From: Phoma sp. XZ068
Taxonomy: Eukaryota > Ascomycota > Dothideomycetes > Pleosporales > Didymellaceae
Direction of reading: 5' to 3'
Length of the DNA stretch: 64,000 nucleotides
Assembly: GCA_004835665.1 (NCBI GenBank)
Contig: RBKR01000023.1
Span: 620,001 to 684,000 of the forward strand
Part shown: positions 10,258 through 23,700 of the stretch, piece by piece
Layout: each line of letters starts with the position of its first letter
Position numbering within the stretch: the first letter of the stretch is position 1
Notes under the pieces: generated by a model
Databases searched by the model: none
Seen by the model: only the letters and a program-made list of their open reading frames with translations
Told to the model about the DNA's origin: nothing
Position numbers and translations under genes: made by a program

Positions 10258-11856
10258 ATGGTCCGTCCCCGCGCTTGGGCGCTTGGAGCTGTCTCCCTTC
10301 CTGCTGTTCTCGCTATCCCTGCAAACTCACCCCAGCAGCCTTCACAACATGCTCAGGAAAGACGGCAGTACTATGGAGCACCTGTGAGCAGGGCCCAAGC
10401 TGTTATCAACACGTTCAAGTCAAGCTGGGAGGGATACCTTCTCTACGCGTTTCCTAATGATGAACTTCACCCAGTCACAAATTCCTCTGGCAACTCGCGG
10501 TACATGGGATCAACTAACACATCATAATACAAGACACTGACACTTCCCAGCAACGGATGGGGCGCCTCGGCTACTGATGCGCTCAGCACAGCGCTCATCA
10601 TGGGCGAGAGGGAAATCGTGAACCAAATCATATCCTACATCCCCACTATCAACTGGGCCGATACACGAACAACTGTGTCGCTCTTTGAAACCACTATCCG
10701 CTACCTAGGAGGGATGCTCTCAGGCTACGACTTGCTCTCCGGACCGCTGGCGCACCTCGCAGACAACCCTGCGCATATAACCGCATTGTTAGAACAATCC
10801 GTCAACCTTGCAAACAATCTCAGCTACGCCTTCCAGACGCCGTCGGGCGTGCCATACAACAACCTTAACTTCTCCACCCGTGGCGTAATCTCCGATGCCA
10901 ACGGCCTCGCCACAGTCGGCACCCTGATCCTCGAATGGACTCGTCTATCAGACCTCACAGGCGACCCTTCCTACGCCGCCCTCGTCAACAGAGCAGAGAG
11001 CTACCTGCTTGCCCCATCTCCAGCGTCGTCTGAGCCCTTCCCCGGCCTCCTAGGCATGTACATCGACCCCACGACCGGCCAATTCCTCGACGCAAGAGGC
11101 GGCTGGATCGGCGGCGCCGACTCCTTCTACGAATACCTAATCAAAATGTGGGTCTACGACCCAGTCCGCTACGAAGTGCTTAAAGACCGCTGGATCGTAG
11201 CCGCAGACTCCACAATCACATACCTCACAAGCCACCCCACCAGCCGTCCAGACCTAACCTTCGTCGCAGCCTTCAACGGCACAAACCGCCAGCTCATGAG
11301 CGAACACCTCGCCTGCTTCGCGGGGGGAAACTTCATTCTCGGCGGACAAGTGCTAGCCGAGCAGAAATACATCGACTACGGCCTCGCTCTCGTCGACGGC
11401 TGCCACGAAACCTACGCCGCAACTACAACGCGCATCGGCCCCGAGGTCTTCGGATGGGATCCCTACTACGTTCCCGCAGGCCAAGAAGCCTTCTTCGCGC
11501 GCAACGGATTCTACATTCTTTCCCCTGGCTACCAGCTCCGCCCCGAGGTGATTGAGAGCTACTACTACGCGTACCGCGCGACAGGCAACAGAAAGTACCA
11601 AGACTGGGCGTGGGATGCCTTTGTAGCGGTGAATGCGACGACGCGGGTTGGCAGCGGGTACAGCACTATTCGCGATGTGAGGGTGCCCGGAGGCGGCGCG
11701 TTCGAGGATATGATGGAGAGTTTTTGGTTTGCCGAGGTGTTGAAGTATAGTTATCTCATTCAGGTGGATGATGATGCTGAGTGGCAGGTTTCAAGGTCCG
11801 GGCAGAATAAGTGGGTGTGGAATACGGAGGCGCATCCGGTGAGGATTTATGGGTAG
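10258..11856 (+). CDS. Secreted class I alpha-1,2-mannosidase (GH47)
   Basis: Two exons, 10258-10499 and 10551-11856, encode 515 aa. The enzyme trims alpha-1,2-mannose from N-glycans. A cleavable signal peptide (about residues 1-20, MVRPRAWALGAVSLPAVLA) with no long transmembrane anchor suggests a secreted form like the Aspergillus/Penicillium extracellular enzymes rather than the Golgi or ER enzyme. Family landmarks in order: NGWGASATDAL (~82), SLFETTIRYLGGMLSGYDLL (~124), HLACFAGG, YQLRPEVIESYYYAYR, DMMESFWFAEVLKY (~485) and the terminal WVWNTEAHP with the calcium-binding Thr-Glu region. An NxS/T site occurs just before the splice. The intron is 51 nt with a CTAAC branch. Confidence 0.93.
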
Positions 11857-12078
11857 TGAGGCTTTTGATGTTGGATTTCTGAGTTGTATTAGTTGGATTT
11901 CGTGCTGTTGGGTCTTTTGTTAGGTTTCTTCTTCCTGTACGCTCTTCGCTACAGCAGATAATTGCATGGCTAGGTCTGGGTTTTGGGGAAACGTTTATAC
12001 GAGCGACAAGCTATGTCGCGGGGTATATAATGCATATGATGTCGCTGCTTCTGCTTGAAATGCTGAGTGATCCAACTC

Positions 12079-13006
12079 CTACTCGAAGAACCCGCCATCA
12101 CTATCCTCTTCCTCTGCTTCCCTGGCCGCGGCTCTTGCCTCGCGTCGATTCGAAGGTATAACCAGCGGCGCATACGTTTTCTTGGGCGGCGCGTCCTTGG
12201 TAGCCTTTGTCTTCGCAGACTGGCCCTTCTTTGGCGGTGCGCCTGGTATCTCTTCTCTGCTCTTGCTGTTCCTCAATGTCTCCAGTGTGCCTTCCTCCAT
12301 GGCTTTCTCGACCATCTTCCACACCATGACATCGCCCTTTGGCCCATCAATCTCATCAGGCTTGCTCTTGGTTTCATCGCTTTCGTCCGTTTCGACGTTT
12401 TTGGATTTCGACTTCTTTGACGTAGGGTATAGCGAGGAGTAGGGCTTCATAAGCGGGTATGATATGGCGTAGTTGACATCGACCTCGGCGTTGTGTAGCT
12501 TCTTCTGCAGGACGCTCTTCTCGTCCTCATCTTCGGCCGCAGCGAGCTCCTTCTTAAGACGTTTGAGTATGCGGGTAGCTTTTTGTCGGTCTAAAGATGT
12601 CAATATGCGCCAACTTTACGCGAGAATAGTTAGACCTACCAAAGAACCTGACTTGGTGGTACTTTCCAATCATCTTCTTCCTGTACTCGCTCTCCCTCGC
12701 CTTCATGGTCTTCTCCTCAAGCTCATGCTCACACGCCTCCAATTCTCGCTCGCGTTCTATCCTTGAGCTGGCTGACATCTTGTGCTTTGGAACATTGTCA
12801 ACGTGCGCGAGTAGGCGCTTCAGGTCGCGTATCCGGTTCTTGAGCGCATTGGCGCTGGCACCATACTCGGAGTCCTTGTCTTTGGCGGCATTGGGACGCT
12901 TGTGTCTTGTCTTGCCGGCGTTGGGGAAGGAGCGCGGCTTCTTCGTTGAAGCAGGGTTGGCGGCTTCAAGGTCAGCGACCTCTTCGTGCTTGCGTTTTTG
13001 CGACAT
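12079..13006 (-). CDS. efg1: rRNA-processing protein Efg1
   Basis: Two exons, 12640-13006 and 12079-12590, encode 292 aa. Efg1 acts in the nucleolus in early 40S pre-rRNA processing. The N-terminus is basic (MSQKRKHEE, KKPRSFPNAGKTRHKRPN). The conserved core NALKNRIRDLKRLLAH begins near residue 53, and the helical, strongly charged YRKKMIGKYHQVRFFDRQKA block spans the splice junction. The C-terminal third is lysine/acid-rich and ends DSDGGFFE. The 49-nt intron restores the FFDRQKATR motif exactly. It faces the Sea4 gene divergently with only 321 bp between start codons. Confidence 0.9.
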
Positions 13007-13327
13007 ATTTCCGCAAGTTCTGGTGAGGTTTGGAGAGTTGTAGAAAAGTTCGGGCTGGTCGCTGGTTGGAAAGTTTTAGCGGGGCGGCACTTACCGTTCT
13101 TATCGATAGCGCCAAACGAGCGACAGGGTTGATGTCACGCGTCGGTTGCATTCACCTTGGAACCTCTTGCGTACCCACTTGTTATTCTTCCATTGGATGC
13201 GAGCGACTAAATCAATGCTGCTCTCCCAGCATCAACGCGCCGTTTCCTAATCGAGTCTCGATGAAGTTCACAAGAGCTAGTTTTGATACTTGAATCACGG
13301 TGACACCTGTGGCCGGTGATTGACAAG
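13007..13327. promoter_or_regulatory. Short divergent promoter, efg1 / sea4
   Basis: 321 bp separate the divergent start codons of the Efg1 and Sea4/MIOS genes, so both promoters must share this segment. No specific site is recognised. Confidence 0.4.
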
Positions 13328-16269
13328 ATGGAGGCCGCTATCAGGTGGTCACCGCACTCCACGCGGGACCAGCCCCGTTTCTTGATCATAGATGTGGCAG
13401 GCAACCGGCTACGATTGTGCGAGATTGAAAGCTTCACAGAGTCAAAAGTCAACTACCGGCAGCTATTGATTCGCGACAAGCTTCCCAACTACACAGCCTT
13501 TGACTGGTCGAAGAAAGATGCTGAGATCGTGGCCATCGGCTCAGCCTCCGGAGAAGCACACATTGTGCAGTTGGACCCGAATAAGCCTGAGGGCGACTTC
13601 CTCCATGCTTTCCCCATCAGACATCAGAGGAAATGCAACTCCATTGCTTTCAGCCACAAGAACCTCCTGGCCACTGGTCTGGACAGGGTGAGGAACGATG
13701 TCTGCTTGAACATCTATGATATGAACGATGCAAGATTTACGAGCAAAGACGAGCCATACAAGAAGCTTGCAAGCTCAGAGGCTGTCTCTAGTATCAAGTT
13801 CTTCACTGGCCAGCCAGATACTCTCCTTGCAGGCGTGCAGAGGCAGTATATTCGAATTTACGACCTTCGAGGTAGGGTACTCCCAGGATCAAGCCTACGA
13901 TCGTTCAGTGCTGACCCCCACTAGACTCAGGCACACAGGGAATCGCCAATATCCAAACCAAGCAAGTTCATAATATTGCAATCGACCCACTGGACGAAAA
14001 CTACTTCCTATCAGCAGGGACTACAGGCGATCCTACTGTAACCGTGTGGGATCAACGGATGGTAAAACAGCGAAACGACAGCGTCGGTGCAGTCCTCGAG
14101 TTCAAGCCAATTGTCGACAACAGCCAGCCGGCGAGTATTTGGAGTCTTAGGTATTCTGGTATTAAGAGAGGCACCTTCGGCGTTCTTGCAAACACGGGCG
14201 AGTTCAAGGTCTTGGAGCTTGCCCAGCATTCACATCGTCTGGAGACACTCAAGTCAACGACCGACACTGCTATGGCTCGAGCCTGGTCATCACAGCATTA
14301 CACCAAGATATCGCACCATTTGCGCCACCCGTGGCACAGCAAGGACTTCCCACAAAAGCAAAAGGATCGAGTGATGGCATATGACTTCATGACTAATGGT
14401 AGTCCATTGGACGGTCAGTGTGCATTAGCACTGCATGCAAACAGGGAAGTCGAGATATTGAGGGTCCCGCCACCTGCGCCGTGTATAAATGTGAGCGCTC
14501 TCGAGGAAATATACAAGGACCGGACCGCCATCGCTAGGCCGAGAAGTCGTCACGGCACAATAGCAGAAGATCTCACCGAGATCCAAGACGAGGCCTTGAG
14601 CAGAAAAGGCAATCACGGCCCGGCAGACCTCTCTGAAAGCTTGGAAAAGCTCAATGTGAGCGAACAGAATCAGTCTAGCTCCAAGATGCGTGAGGATGTC
14701 CTGAGATTGGCATACCCTGATGTCAAGGTGCCACTCGCCGACTATCTTGCGTTCCTGCAAGGTTCAAAGCGACGTTGTCAAGAGGGCTACTCCCTTGGCT
14801 GTGCGCAGAACAAGACCATCGTTTCCAACGATCCTTGGCTAGCAGATGTGTGGACCTTTGTTGAGCGTATGGACACACATGCTTGGGGCGATGGCATGGT
14901 CGGGAATGGGCTGGAGCTGAACTATCTTGGCATCGAGTCAATTTGGGCTAACAATCTGGAGATGTATGACGACCGTCGTGTCGACCCGGATGCCAAGACT
15001 AGCCAGGACATGTTTCGAGACGCCGTGAAGGAGATTGTCGAAGCCAAGGAGTTCCCGCCATTCGAAGGCGTCATAACTTCATACCCTGAGAACAGACAGC
15101 TATGTTTGAGTCTGTGTGGATGGCCGCTCGACAAGAAGGGTGTGCAAGACAGCTGCGAAAACTTGATCGCAGATGGGGAGGTTCTAAAAGCCGTTGTTCT
15201 TGCGGTATTCCAAGGTCATAAGGATATCGCGTTATCGTTACTCCGTGTCGCTCTTCAACAAGGCAAGCTTCCTCAGGATCACATAGGACTCGGTGCCGTA
15301 ATCGCCTGCGCCTCGCCTTCCTCAGGAGTCCCCTCCGAGCAGCGTGAAGCCTGTGCATGGATGGCCGACATGACCACGGATCCCTATCTCAAATCTCTCC
15401 TCACATACTTCACAACTGCCGACTGGACCGCCGTGGTAGATACGCCTTCGCTCGCGCTCTCCGACCGCGTTGCAGTGGCCCTGAAATATCTGCCCGATAC
15501 ATCCCTTTCCCAGTTTCTCTCTATGACAACCACGTCCCACATCCAACGCGGCGCCGTCTCCGGACTCCTTCTCACGGGATTAACAACCCGGGCACTCGAC
15601 CTGCTTCAGGTGCACATCGCCTCGCACCCCTCGGAGCTCCAAACTGCAGTCCTCCTCCTCTCACGCGCATGCCCACTTTACATCCAAGACCCACGCTGGT
15701 ACCTCTGGAAAGACATCTACCTCGAGCAAATGCAAGTCTGGCGGACCTTCCTAGAACGAACACGCTACACAAAGGAACACAACGCCCGCAGCGTAACGCG
15801 AGAAGGCAGCGCAAGAAACAAGCCCACCCAGCCCAGCATCGCAATACGCTGCGCGCAGTGCCAGCAGAACCTCGCGCTGCGCAAGGAACCCCGTGGCGCA
15901 AAGAGCAGACTCGTTCCCGTCACGGGTGCCCCGTATCACGCGCAGCACCCATCCAATCCCAAGTCTGCGCTTCTCCACAATAAACCTGGCGCTGGCAAGC
16001 ACTCGACGTCTTCGCCTGCCCTCGCGTGTCCAAACTGCGGCGCGCAGATGCCGAGGTGTGGGCTGTGTATGATGTGGCTGGGCAGTCCCGATCCCACGAA
16101 GCCCGGGGGTGCAGAGACGCTGAAGGGAGAGGATTTAGAAAGTAGGTTGATGGTGTTTTGTATGAGTTGTGCGCATGGGTTCCATGGTCATCATGCGCGG
16201 GATTGGTTTGCGCGGCATGCAATGTGTCCCGTGCCGGATTGCGGGTGTATGTGTGGGCTGTTGAAGTAA
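13328..16269 (+). CDS. SEA/GATOR2 complex subunit Sea4 (MIOS homologue)
   Basis: Two exons, 13328-13871 and 13925-16269, encode 962 aa. Sea4/MIOS is a coat-like subunit of the vacuole-associated SEA (GATOR2) complex that activates TORC1 when amino acids are present. The N-terminal third carries WD40 repeats (for example NSIAFSHKNLLATGLD and VTVWDQRMVKQ). The middle is alpha-solenoid-like. The C-terminus holds Cys/His clusters: CAQCQQNLAL, CPNCGAQMPRCGLCMMW and a RING-like CMSCAHGFHGHHARDWF with CPVPDCGCMC at the end. The longer open frame begins with GTG, so the first ATG at 13328 is used. Confidence 0.92.
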
Positions 16270-17075
16270 AGGAGGCGTGGGTTTGATGGTAGCACCTGGG
16301 CTGTGTGCGTTCCGGGCGCTGTAGGCACTGTTGTAGACAACTTGGGGAGGCAGTTCGATAAACATCTTTCAGGTGCTGTTGTACTGTATAGAGCACGGCC
16401 GAAGAGACATTACATCATGCAAGAGAAGAGTAGTTGGACGAGTAATACAAGTTCTATCAATCGTATTGACCATCAGATTCCATCAATGTTGATAAACAGA
16501 GCTTCGATCGAGTGCGGTGCTGTACTTTCAATCCGAACTGAAGTCAGGGAGATAGATCAAGCAGCAGTGTCCATTGCTAGAGTAGATTAGCGGGCTGCAA
16601 ATGTCTGGCTGACCCTTCCCTCTCTCACCAGTGTTACACGCAGTCAGAAGATGAGCGGACATACCGGGACTGAACGATTCAGCGCAGGGTGAGAATAGGC
16701 TAGCATGTGACGATGTAGAGAAGAAGTGACATATATGGGAAAGAAAGCGTCAACATGGCAAGTTGGAAGGACCATCAACGACGAAGCCAGGTCTGCGCCA
16801 TCATAGTGTGTATTTTGCTACAATACCGTCGACAGAGTCCGACACCAGCGCCGCACACTAGAAAAAGTCATACAAAGGGTATCGAATTTGCCCCGTCACC
16901 CCCAGGGTCGAGCGATTATGTTGCTCGTGAACAGGTGCACTCCATGCCGCTAAGATAAAGGAACCGTAAAGATGATAAGAACGCCGTCATGTATGCAAAT
17001 GAGGAGATGTCCGAAGCACCATCATGTGTCGTAACATAACGCTGCCGAAGCAGCATTGTAAGGAAGCCAAAGCGG
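16270..17075. other. Convergent intergenic region
   Basis: 806 bp between the Sea4 and F-box gene stops. I see no gene-like frame and no RNA gene. Confidence 0.4.
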
Positions 17076-18928
17076 TTAGTCTTGACCCATCATCTCACTG
17101 TCACCGAAGTCTTCATCCTCGTCTATCACCATGCCGTTAGCCTGGGCGGTGACATTGAGGATGACATCGGGTTCCTCGCCATCTTCGTACATGGTTCCTT
17201 CGTTGTCGGAGAAGGAAGCTTGTCGGTTTTGATGGTCGTGGTCGGTGTTGAGGAATTGGCGGAGACGCTGGACACCTACGCCACTAAAGACACAAAAGAC
17301 GTCGCGTTGGTGTTCGTTGAACTCTAGTGGAAAGTCAGTAATCTATGTGGAGGTGGTAAGTGTTGCATGGACGTACCTGGTGGTGCTTCGCGACAGTAAA
17401 CAAGAAGATCGTCGCGAAGGAAGGCTTGTACGCCAGTCAAACTCAGGTGAGTGAGACGTGGGCAGTTGTTCAAAAGAGCGTGAATGCCCTGCAAGGTAAG
17501 GTTGGTGCAGTAACTCAGATGAACTCTCTCCAGTACACTAGCCTGTATTGGTCCACTAGAGCCCATTTGCTTTGGCTTTGCCAAGGCTAGTATACTGCGG
17601 TCGGTAATGGCTGCGCATTTCACCAACCCAATCCGCTTAAGTTTCGGAAGCGAAGCCAGTTGTGTGACGGATGCATCAGTAAGATTCGTGCAACATGCCA
17701 GATCGATGTAGCGAATCCTGTTGCACAGCTTCACCAGTTGAGCAACTCCTGTGTCGGTGATTCGAGAGCAGTGTCCGAGGTGGATGTAGTGCAAGTTCTT
17801 GCCCAGGCGTGTAATGGCCATGACCGCTCTGTCCGTAATGTGACGGCATTTGGCAAGGACCAAGTTGCGTAGTCGCGGCGCTGCGGCCACTATTCTCTGA
17901 ACACCATAATCCTGCAGCTCGCCGCAGTCTGTAAGATCGAGAATACGCAGACTCTCGTAGGTTGCTTCGGCCGGAAGACGGAGGAATGCTTGGTCGGTTA
18001 TTTTCCAGCAATGTGCTAATCGTAGCTCGCGCAGATGGGGTCCCTCCGTTATAAGAGTTGTGATGGAATCGTCTTCGAGGTTCTTGCAGTCGTGGAGGTC
18101 GATCTCGAGGATGTATCGGCAGTGCAGAGCAAACGCTATTATACATTTGTCGCTCAGCTGTGAGCACCCGTTGAGTTTGAGTCTCTTGAGGTGCTTGCAG
18201 CTCTTTGCTACCGCCTCGAGCGACTGATCTGTAATCTTCTTGCAGTTTGTGATGTTCAACCCTTGCAGACGAACTGCGTTTTTCGCCAGAGCGGTCATTG
18301 TCTGATCACTCATAGACTCCACACCTGTCACGTCCAGCGCCAAGAGGCTTCGGTTGTCCTCCAGCATGGCCACGAGACTCAAATCTGAAAGCTTCGTGCA
18401 GTTCGTGAGAGTCAACCGCTCTATGCGCTTGCAGGTGTGTAGAGATGTGAGTGTGCCGTCGCTGACTTCGCTCCCCAGGGCCGACAGGTTGAGACGCTTG
18501 ATCAGACTGCTGTAGTCAAAGAAGCTATCTGCGGTATTGATTGTCTTGATCACGCTCTTGACGCTTGCCCACTTGTTGGTGGACGGTCTGTGCCATAGGA
18601 GCCCAACAGCGTTTCTCGACCAGTCTTTCGACACTAACATGCAGTTCTTGAGGTCGGCAGGAGAGGCGAGCTTTGCGAACACGGCGATCATAAGCTCGGC
18701 AGGTAGTCTGGAGACGGGCGAGATGCGGTTCTGCTCCTCGATGGCCCGCCGGCGGGCATCGTCGTCCGAGTCGGGGGATACGGAGGGCGCCAGGGACGAC
18801 AGCGAGTCGTTTGACTGTAGCATGATCGAGTCTTTGTCATCATCGTACCCGCGCTCGGGCGAGGTGGATGCGGAGGTGTCGGAACGGGAAGCGCTCTCGT
18901 CGCGGTTCTGTCTGCGGGAGCGCGCCAT
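17076..18928 (-). CDS. grrA: SCF ubiquitin ligase F-box/LRR protein (GrrA/Grr1)
   Basis: Two exons, 17377-18928 and 17076-17323, encode 599 aa. It is the substrate-recognition subunit of an SCF E3 ubiquitin ligase; yeast Grr1 handles glucose signalling and G1 cyclins, and Aspergillus GrrA is needed for ascosporogenesis. The F-box (SPVSRLPAELMIAVFAKLAS, from ~residue 70) follows a Ser/Asp-rich N-terminus. About a dozen Cys-type leucine-rich repeats follow (LTLTNCTKLSDLSL, LNITNCKKITDQSL and so on, to ~520). The second exon gives the conserved tail QRDVFCVFSGVGVQRLR and an acidic end. The longest frame starts at a TTG; MARSRR at 18928 is the first ATG. Upstream lies a purine repeat. Confidence 0.94.
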
Positions 18929-20741
18929 TTTGGAGGGATTTGGGTTTATTGTAGTCGAGATGGAAGGCGCGCCTTCTACGTCTTCTCGTCCAACGTGGAG
19001 TGAAAGCGCGGGTCGGGCCAGAGGGCGCACGCGGGCTGTGGGGGTAGCGGTTGGCTCCAAGGCTGGGGTTGGACGTCAAAGACGATGCGGCGGCTCCAGG
19101 GTTCACTAGGCCGGCTTGGTTGCAAACAACGGCGCAGCACCTGTGGCGCAAAACTACAAACAGTCGAGCAGAGAGTGAGGGAGGGGCGTCGACCAAGGGA
19201 CGCGCTCTTGCACGGGCAAAGAGGGGACGGTAAGGCTGAGGGACGTTCGCTAGTGCTATGACGCGGGACGGCGCTTCATGCGGCAGCACAACCAGACGAT
19301 GCAACACAAGGTGAGGGGATGGGAGATGACAGCTGCACTTTCCTAGGGATGTGAGGAGTAGAAGAAAGGGAAAGGGAAAGGGAAAGGGAAGGGAATAACA
19401 AACAAGTGCGGTAAGCTGTGTTCGTTGTATGCGTGGCCGTGACTGACCTGCAGGCGCAACCCTGGCCGCATTAACCGCTTGGGGCGTGCTGTTTGGGATG
19501 CAACACCAACGAGCTCCTCGTTTCTTCCATGAACCACCACCTTCACATTCCACTGTGTTTGGTGGAGGCGTTTGTATGCGCAGCATCGGCATCACGGCCG
19601 CTTCACCACCGACATCAGGCGTCATACACCAATTGCTGCATGGGCCACGCACGCAGCACCGCCGCCCGTGACCACCGTATTGGCCAAGTTCCATTGCAGT
19701 TGTGTTGCTGTGGTTGCCCAAAATTTAGCTCGGCGCGGGTTTGCAAGTCATTTATAGATTTCAAGGCCTACTACGACTGCTCTGCGCTAAGTCGTTGCTT
19801 GACTTCCTGCCATATTGGTATTCTCATGGGTTTCCAGCGAACTCGTGTTTATATCCGCCAAAAATGTAGTGTTGGTGGTCAGCTTGCCAGTGAAGGTACT
19901 CGACACAACTGGTACAAATAGCAAGATTTGTGTCGAAACGGCACCTGAGCCACGAATTATAGACGCTTTTGCACTAAATAATCAGGCCTGTTGCTGAGTT
20001 GAATGTATGCTGCAAACAATCGCAGACCGCTCTTTTGAAGGCTGGTACTGTGGAGATGCGCCGCCAAATGTACACATTAGTATGTGTCGAAGCCAACAGT
20101 AGCCGCTATTGAAGGTACCTGGTTACGGCTAAAGCACCTGCATCCTATCGTATGCTAGGCAGACATCCACAGAGTAGTTCTGCCTGTTAGCCAACCTTGG
20201 CTTGTCCTGTCCGAGACACACCACTATTTGTTCCCTCGAACTGACAAAAAGGTGCCAAGTATGTGTATCGACAGCCGCATTGATGTGTAGTCTTTGTAGT
20301 TTCGGCCTCGACTCTGCTGCGAACGACTGTCTCAAGACAACGGAACCAATCGGAGCAGCGTATTGCCCAGAGTTTTGCGCCACAGCGGGCATCAGCCACA
20401 GGTGGACGGATAGTTGCCGTATACTTGAGCAGCTTTCATACCGTGTGCTTATTATTTGAGTATTGCAATAATATGTCCTTCACAGGCTACTGCATATATT
20501 TCAAGTGCGACCAAGCCCGTTTTCTACATTCGAGTTGCGACGTTGCCGTGGCTTTGCTTGTGACCGCCTACGGCACCGTGTGGACATAGACCCTGGGCAT
20601 GATCACCTCGACCTGAACACGACACATCCCGCATGCCCATTGTATCTGAGGCCTGACTGCTGCATTCTCCACTCCCTTTCCATGCACCGCCTATAGAACG
20701 CCCGCTGTTCCTGCATCGCAGCAGGCTCCCCCACCGCCAGC
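18929..20741. other. Large divergent intergenic region, grrA / ark1
   Basis: 1.8 kb separate the divergent grrA and kinase start codons. It holds a purine-rich hexanucleotide repeat (separate entry) on the grrA side. The remaining open frames are short, and I see no convincing gene. Confidence 0.4.
19365..19394 (+). repeat. (AAAGGG)n purine microsatellite
   Basis: A nearly pure run of GGGAAA units (four to five copies, degenerating to GGGAA at the right end) in the upstream region of grrA, about 440 bp from its ATG. On the grrA coding strand it is a pyrimidine (CCCTTT) tract. Confidence 0.85.
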
Positions 20742-23700
20742 ATGTCCTCCGCTCGCTATGCCCCCTCCACCGCCCATTCGATGCCCCAGCAGGCCGCATA
20801 CCGCGCTCCAGCCCCTGTTGCTGCATCCAACGCCCCGCCAGGCACCTTTGCGCCCGGAACGAAAGTCCAGGTGGGCAGCCACCGAGTGACCATCGAGAAG
20901 TATCTCTCCGAGGGCGGCTTCGCCCATGTCTACCTCGTCCGCGTACCGAAAGCCGATGGGCGCACACCAGATATTGCCGTCTTGAAGCGGGTGGCCTGCG
21001 CAGATAAGGAGGCGCTGGCCAACATGCGGACCGAGGTAGAGACCATGAAGAAGCTCAAGGGGCACCACAAGATCGTAACCTACTTCGACTCGCACGCCTC
21101 GCAGTTGAAGGGTGAGGGCTACGAGGTCTTCCTGCTGATGGAGTTTTGTTCTGGCGGCGGCCTGATCGACTTTATGAACACTCGGCTACAACACCGCCTT
21201 ACCGAGCCCGAGATCCTGCACATCTTCTCTGATGTTGCCGAGGGTGTTGCGACCATGCACTACCTCAAGCCGCCGCTGCTGCACCGAGACCTCAAGGTGG
21301 AGAACGTCCTGATCACGGACGCTGGAGGAAACAAGATATACAAGCTGTGCGATTTTGGATCGACTGCCCCTCCGCGCCCTGCTGCGACCACAGCCGCCGA
21401 GGGAAGGCTGATCGAGGATGACGTCCAACGGCACACGACTCTGCAATACCGAAGTCCAGAGATGATCGACGTATATCGCAAACAGCCAATAGACGAGAAG
21501 AGTGATATCTGGGCGCTAGGAGTGTTGCTGTACAAGCTGTGTTACTACACAACGCCTTTCGAAGAGGTGGGGCAAATGGCCATCTTGAATGCCAGCTTCA
21601 AATACCCACACTACCCTCCATTCTCGGACAGGATAAAGAAGTTAATAGGTAAGGACTAGAGGCCTTGGACAACAACATAGACTGATCGTGAGCAGGGTGG
21701 ATGCTGCGCGAAAGCCCACAGCAACGACCCAACATTTACCAGGTAGTGGTCGAAACGTGTAGTATGCGGCACCGCGCATGCCCAATCAAAGATGTATGTA
21801 GGAAAGGCATGTGAAAAAGCTACGTACTGACTCCCTCAAGATCTATTCTGGCCGGACACAATCCGAAGCTCGAAGAAACGAGCAGCTGCCACCTACGGAA
21901 CCTCAAGTTTCTTCGCCGCCGCCAGTCATAGGTATCCAGAAAGTTGCACCTGTGCAGAAGGTACAACACATCCCAGAAATCACACCAATGAGAAGAGGGC
22001 GGCCTACTGCGCCCGCCCAGCAACCTACAGCAGCGAAACCGAGTCCGTCTCCAATGAGAGGAACAGCTTCCGACCCTTTCGCGGCTCTAGATAGCCAAGA
22101 CGTCCAGGTTCGACGTGCGGCTGCAGACGAGCTTGCCTCGCGTTTTCCGTCTTTGGACGAGTTCTCCCTGCTGCATGACCGTGGTCAGAAATTCGAATTT
22201 GGACAATCTCCAGCATCAAGTGCACCTCTGAACAAGCGAGTGACTGAAGCCCTTGCGGATGAGGCATTTGTTCTACCGCCTGCCTCCAAGGTTGATTCGG
22301 CACCTGGAACAAAGCCTTCTTCAACCGTACCTTCTACTACTGTTTCGAGGACGGCATCCATTAAGAAGCCAAAGCCTTATGAGGGTACTGAGAGCCCCCG
22401 CACTTCGAGCTCAGCGATACAACAGCCGATACCGAAACGTAGTGGAATGGTTTCCACTGGTGTGCAAACCTCGCCTGCACCATCGCCAGCGCCTTCACCA
22501 TACCCTGACGTTAACAAGCGACCCATCTGGAAAGTTCCCCTATCCAATCATCACAACCGGACGCAAAGTCAGCCACGAACGTTCGATAAACAGGGCAGTC
22601 CTTCGTTGAAGTCGTCGGAGTTTGCTCTTCCTGCGAGACCATCCTTGGACTCAAGATCAAGGTCGCACATGTCGAACTTGAGCATTCCAAAATCGCCGGC
22701 ATCGTCTAGGCCGTCCCTGGAAGGCTCACGACCCTCTCAACTTGACATTGGATACACCATCGACCGCTCCAGATCTGCAAACTCCAATGCTCGACCAGCC
22801 AGCATGCATGTGGAGTCGAATCTTGACTTCCTCAGGGAGCGAGAGTCCGCACCTGGACGCAACTTCGATGCACCCTCGCTGATACGTCGCACCACATCCA
22901 ATGCGATCGACGACTCTGATGCAGATTCAGATGCTAGGAACGTTAGATCCAGCGTGGACTTCCTTCGCCAAATTGAAGGAGACCCGAATCAGAAGCACAA
23001 GCACCGCCGCAATAGCTCGCAATCCAAACACACCCGACTCGGTAGCCTATCATCGATAACGAGCAACACGAAGAACATTGTCAAGGGAAGATTTGGAGAC
23101 GCGTTCCGTCGCTTTGAGACGAACAACAAGACTCCCGAAAACGAGCGCGCGGAGCCCATCATGTCGCCAATTGAGCAACATCATGATTATCCATCGAATC
23201 ACCGTGATCTCACGCCCATTGCAGGCTCGGTCGCGTCGTTGGCTCCGACCGAGGACGACCGTGGTCCTATCGATGAGACGCAAGACCTGCCACCTGAAGT
23301 TCGTAGAGAGCTGGAGAGGCGCAGACTGAGCGAAGAAGAGCGGCGAGTTGAGGCTGCTGCAGCCGAGTACAAGCAAAGGATCGCTTCGCAAGCGCAAGGC
23401 AAGCCAAGAGCCCCTTCGAAGGCATCGACGATTCAAAATCGTGTCAAGAATCTCCTCGACGAGAGCAGCAAGCCGGCACCAGTCAATCGCACTGCAGCAG
23501 GGTACGGCAAATACACTGATACCGGAAAACCACTACCTGTCAGACCCGACGACCAAAGCGGCATGCGCCCACCACCTGTCGCGCGTAAACCCGTTGCCAT
23601 TGGTGGACAGCAAGACCTTGCATACACCAAGCCGTCTGGTCGACCAACCCTACCACCGCCAGCGACGTCTTCGTCGGCACCGCCTGCGATTAATCTGCGC

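Noticed and set aside
18929..19060. N-terminal extension of GrrA by 44 residues
   Set aside because: The longer frame begins with TTG; nuclear fungal genes should start at ATG, and the first one is 18928.
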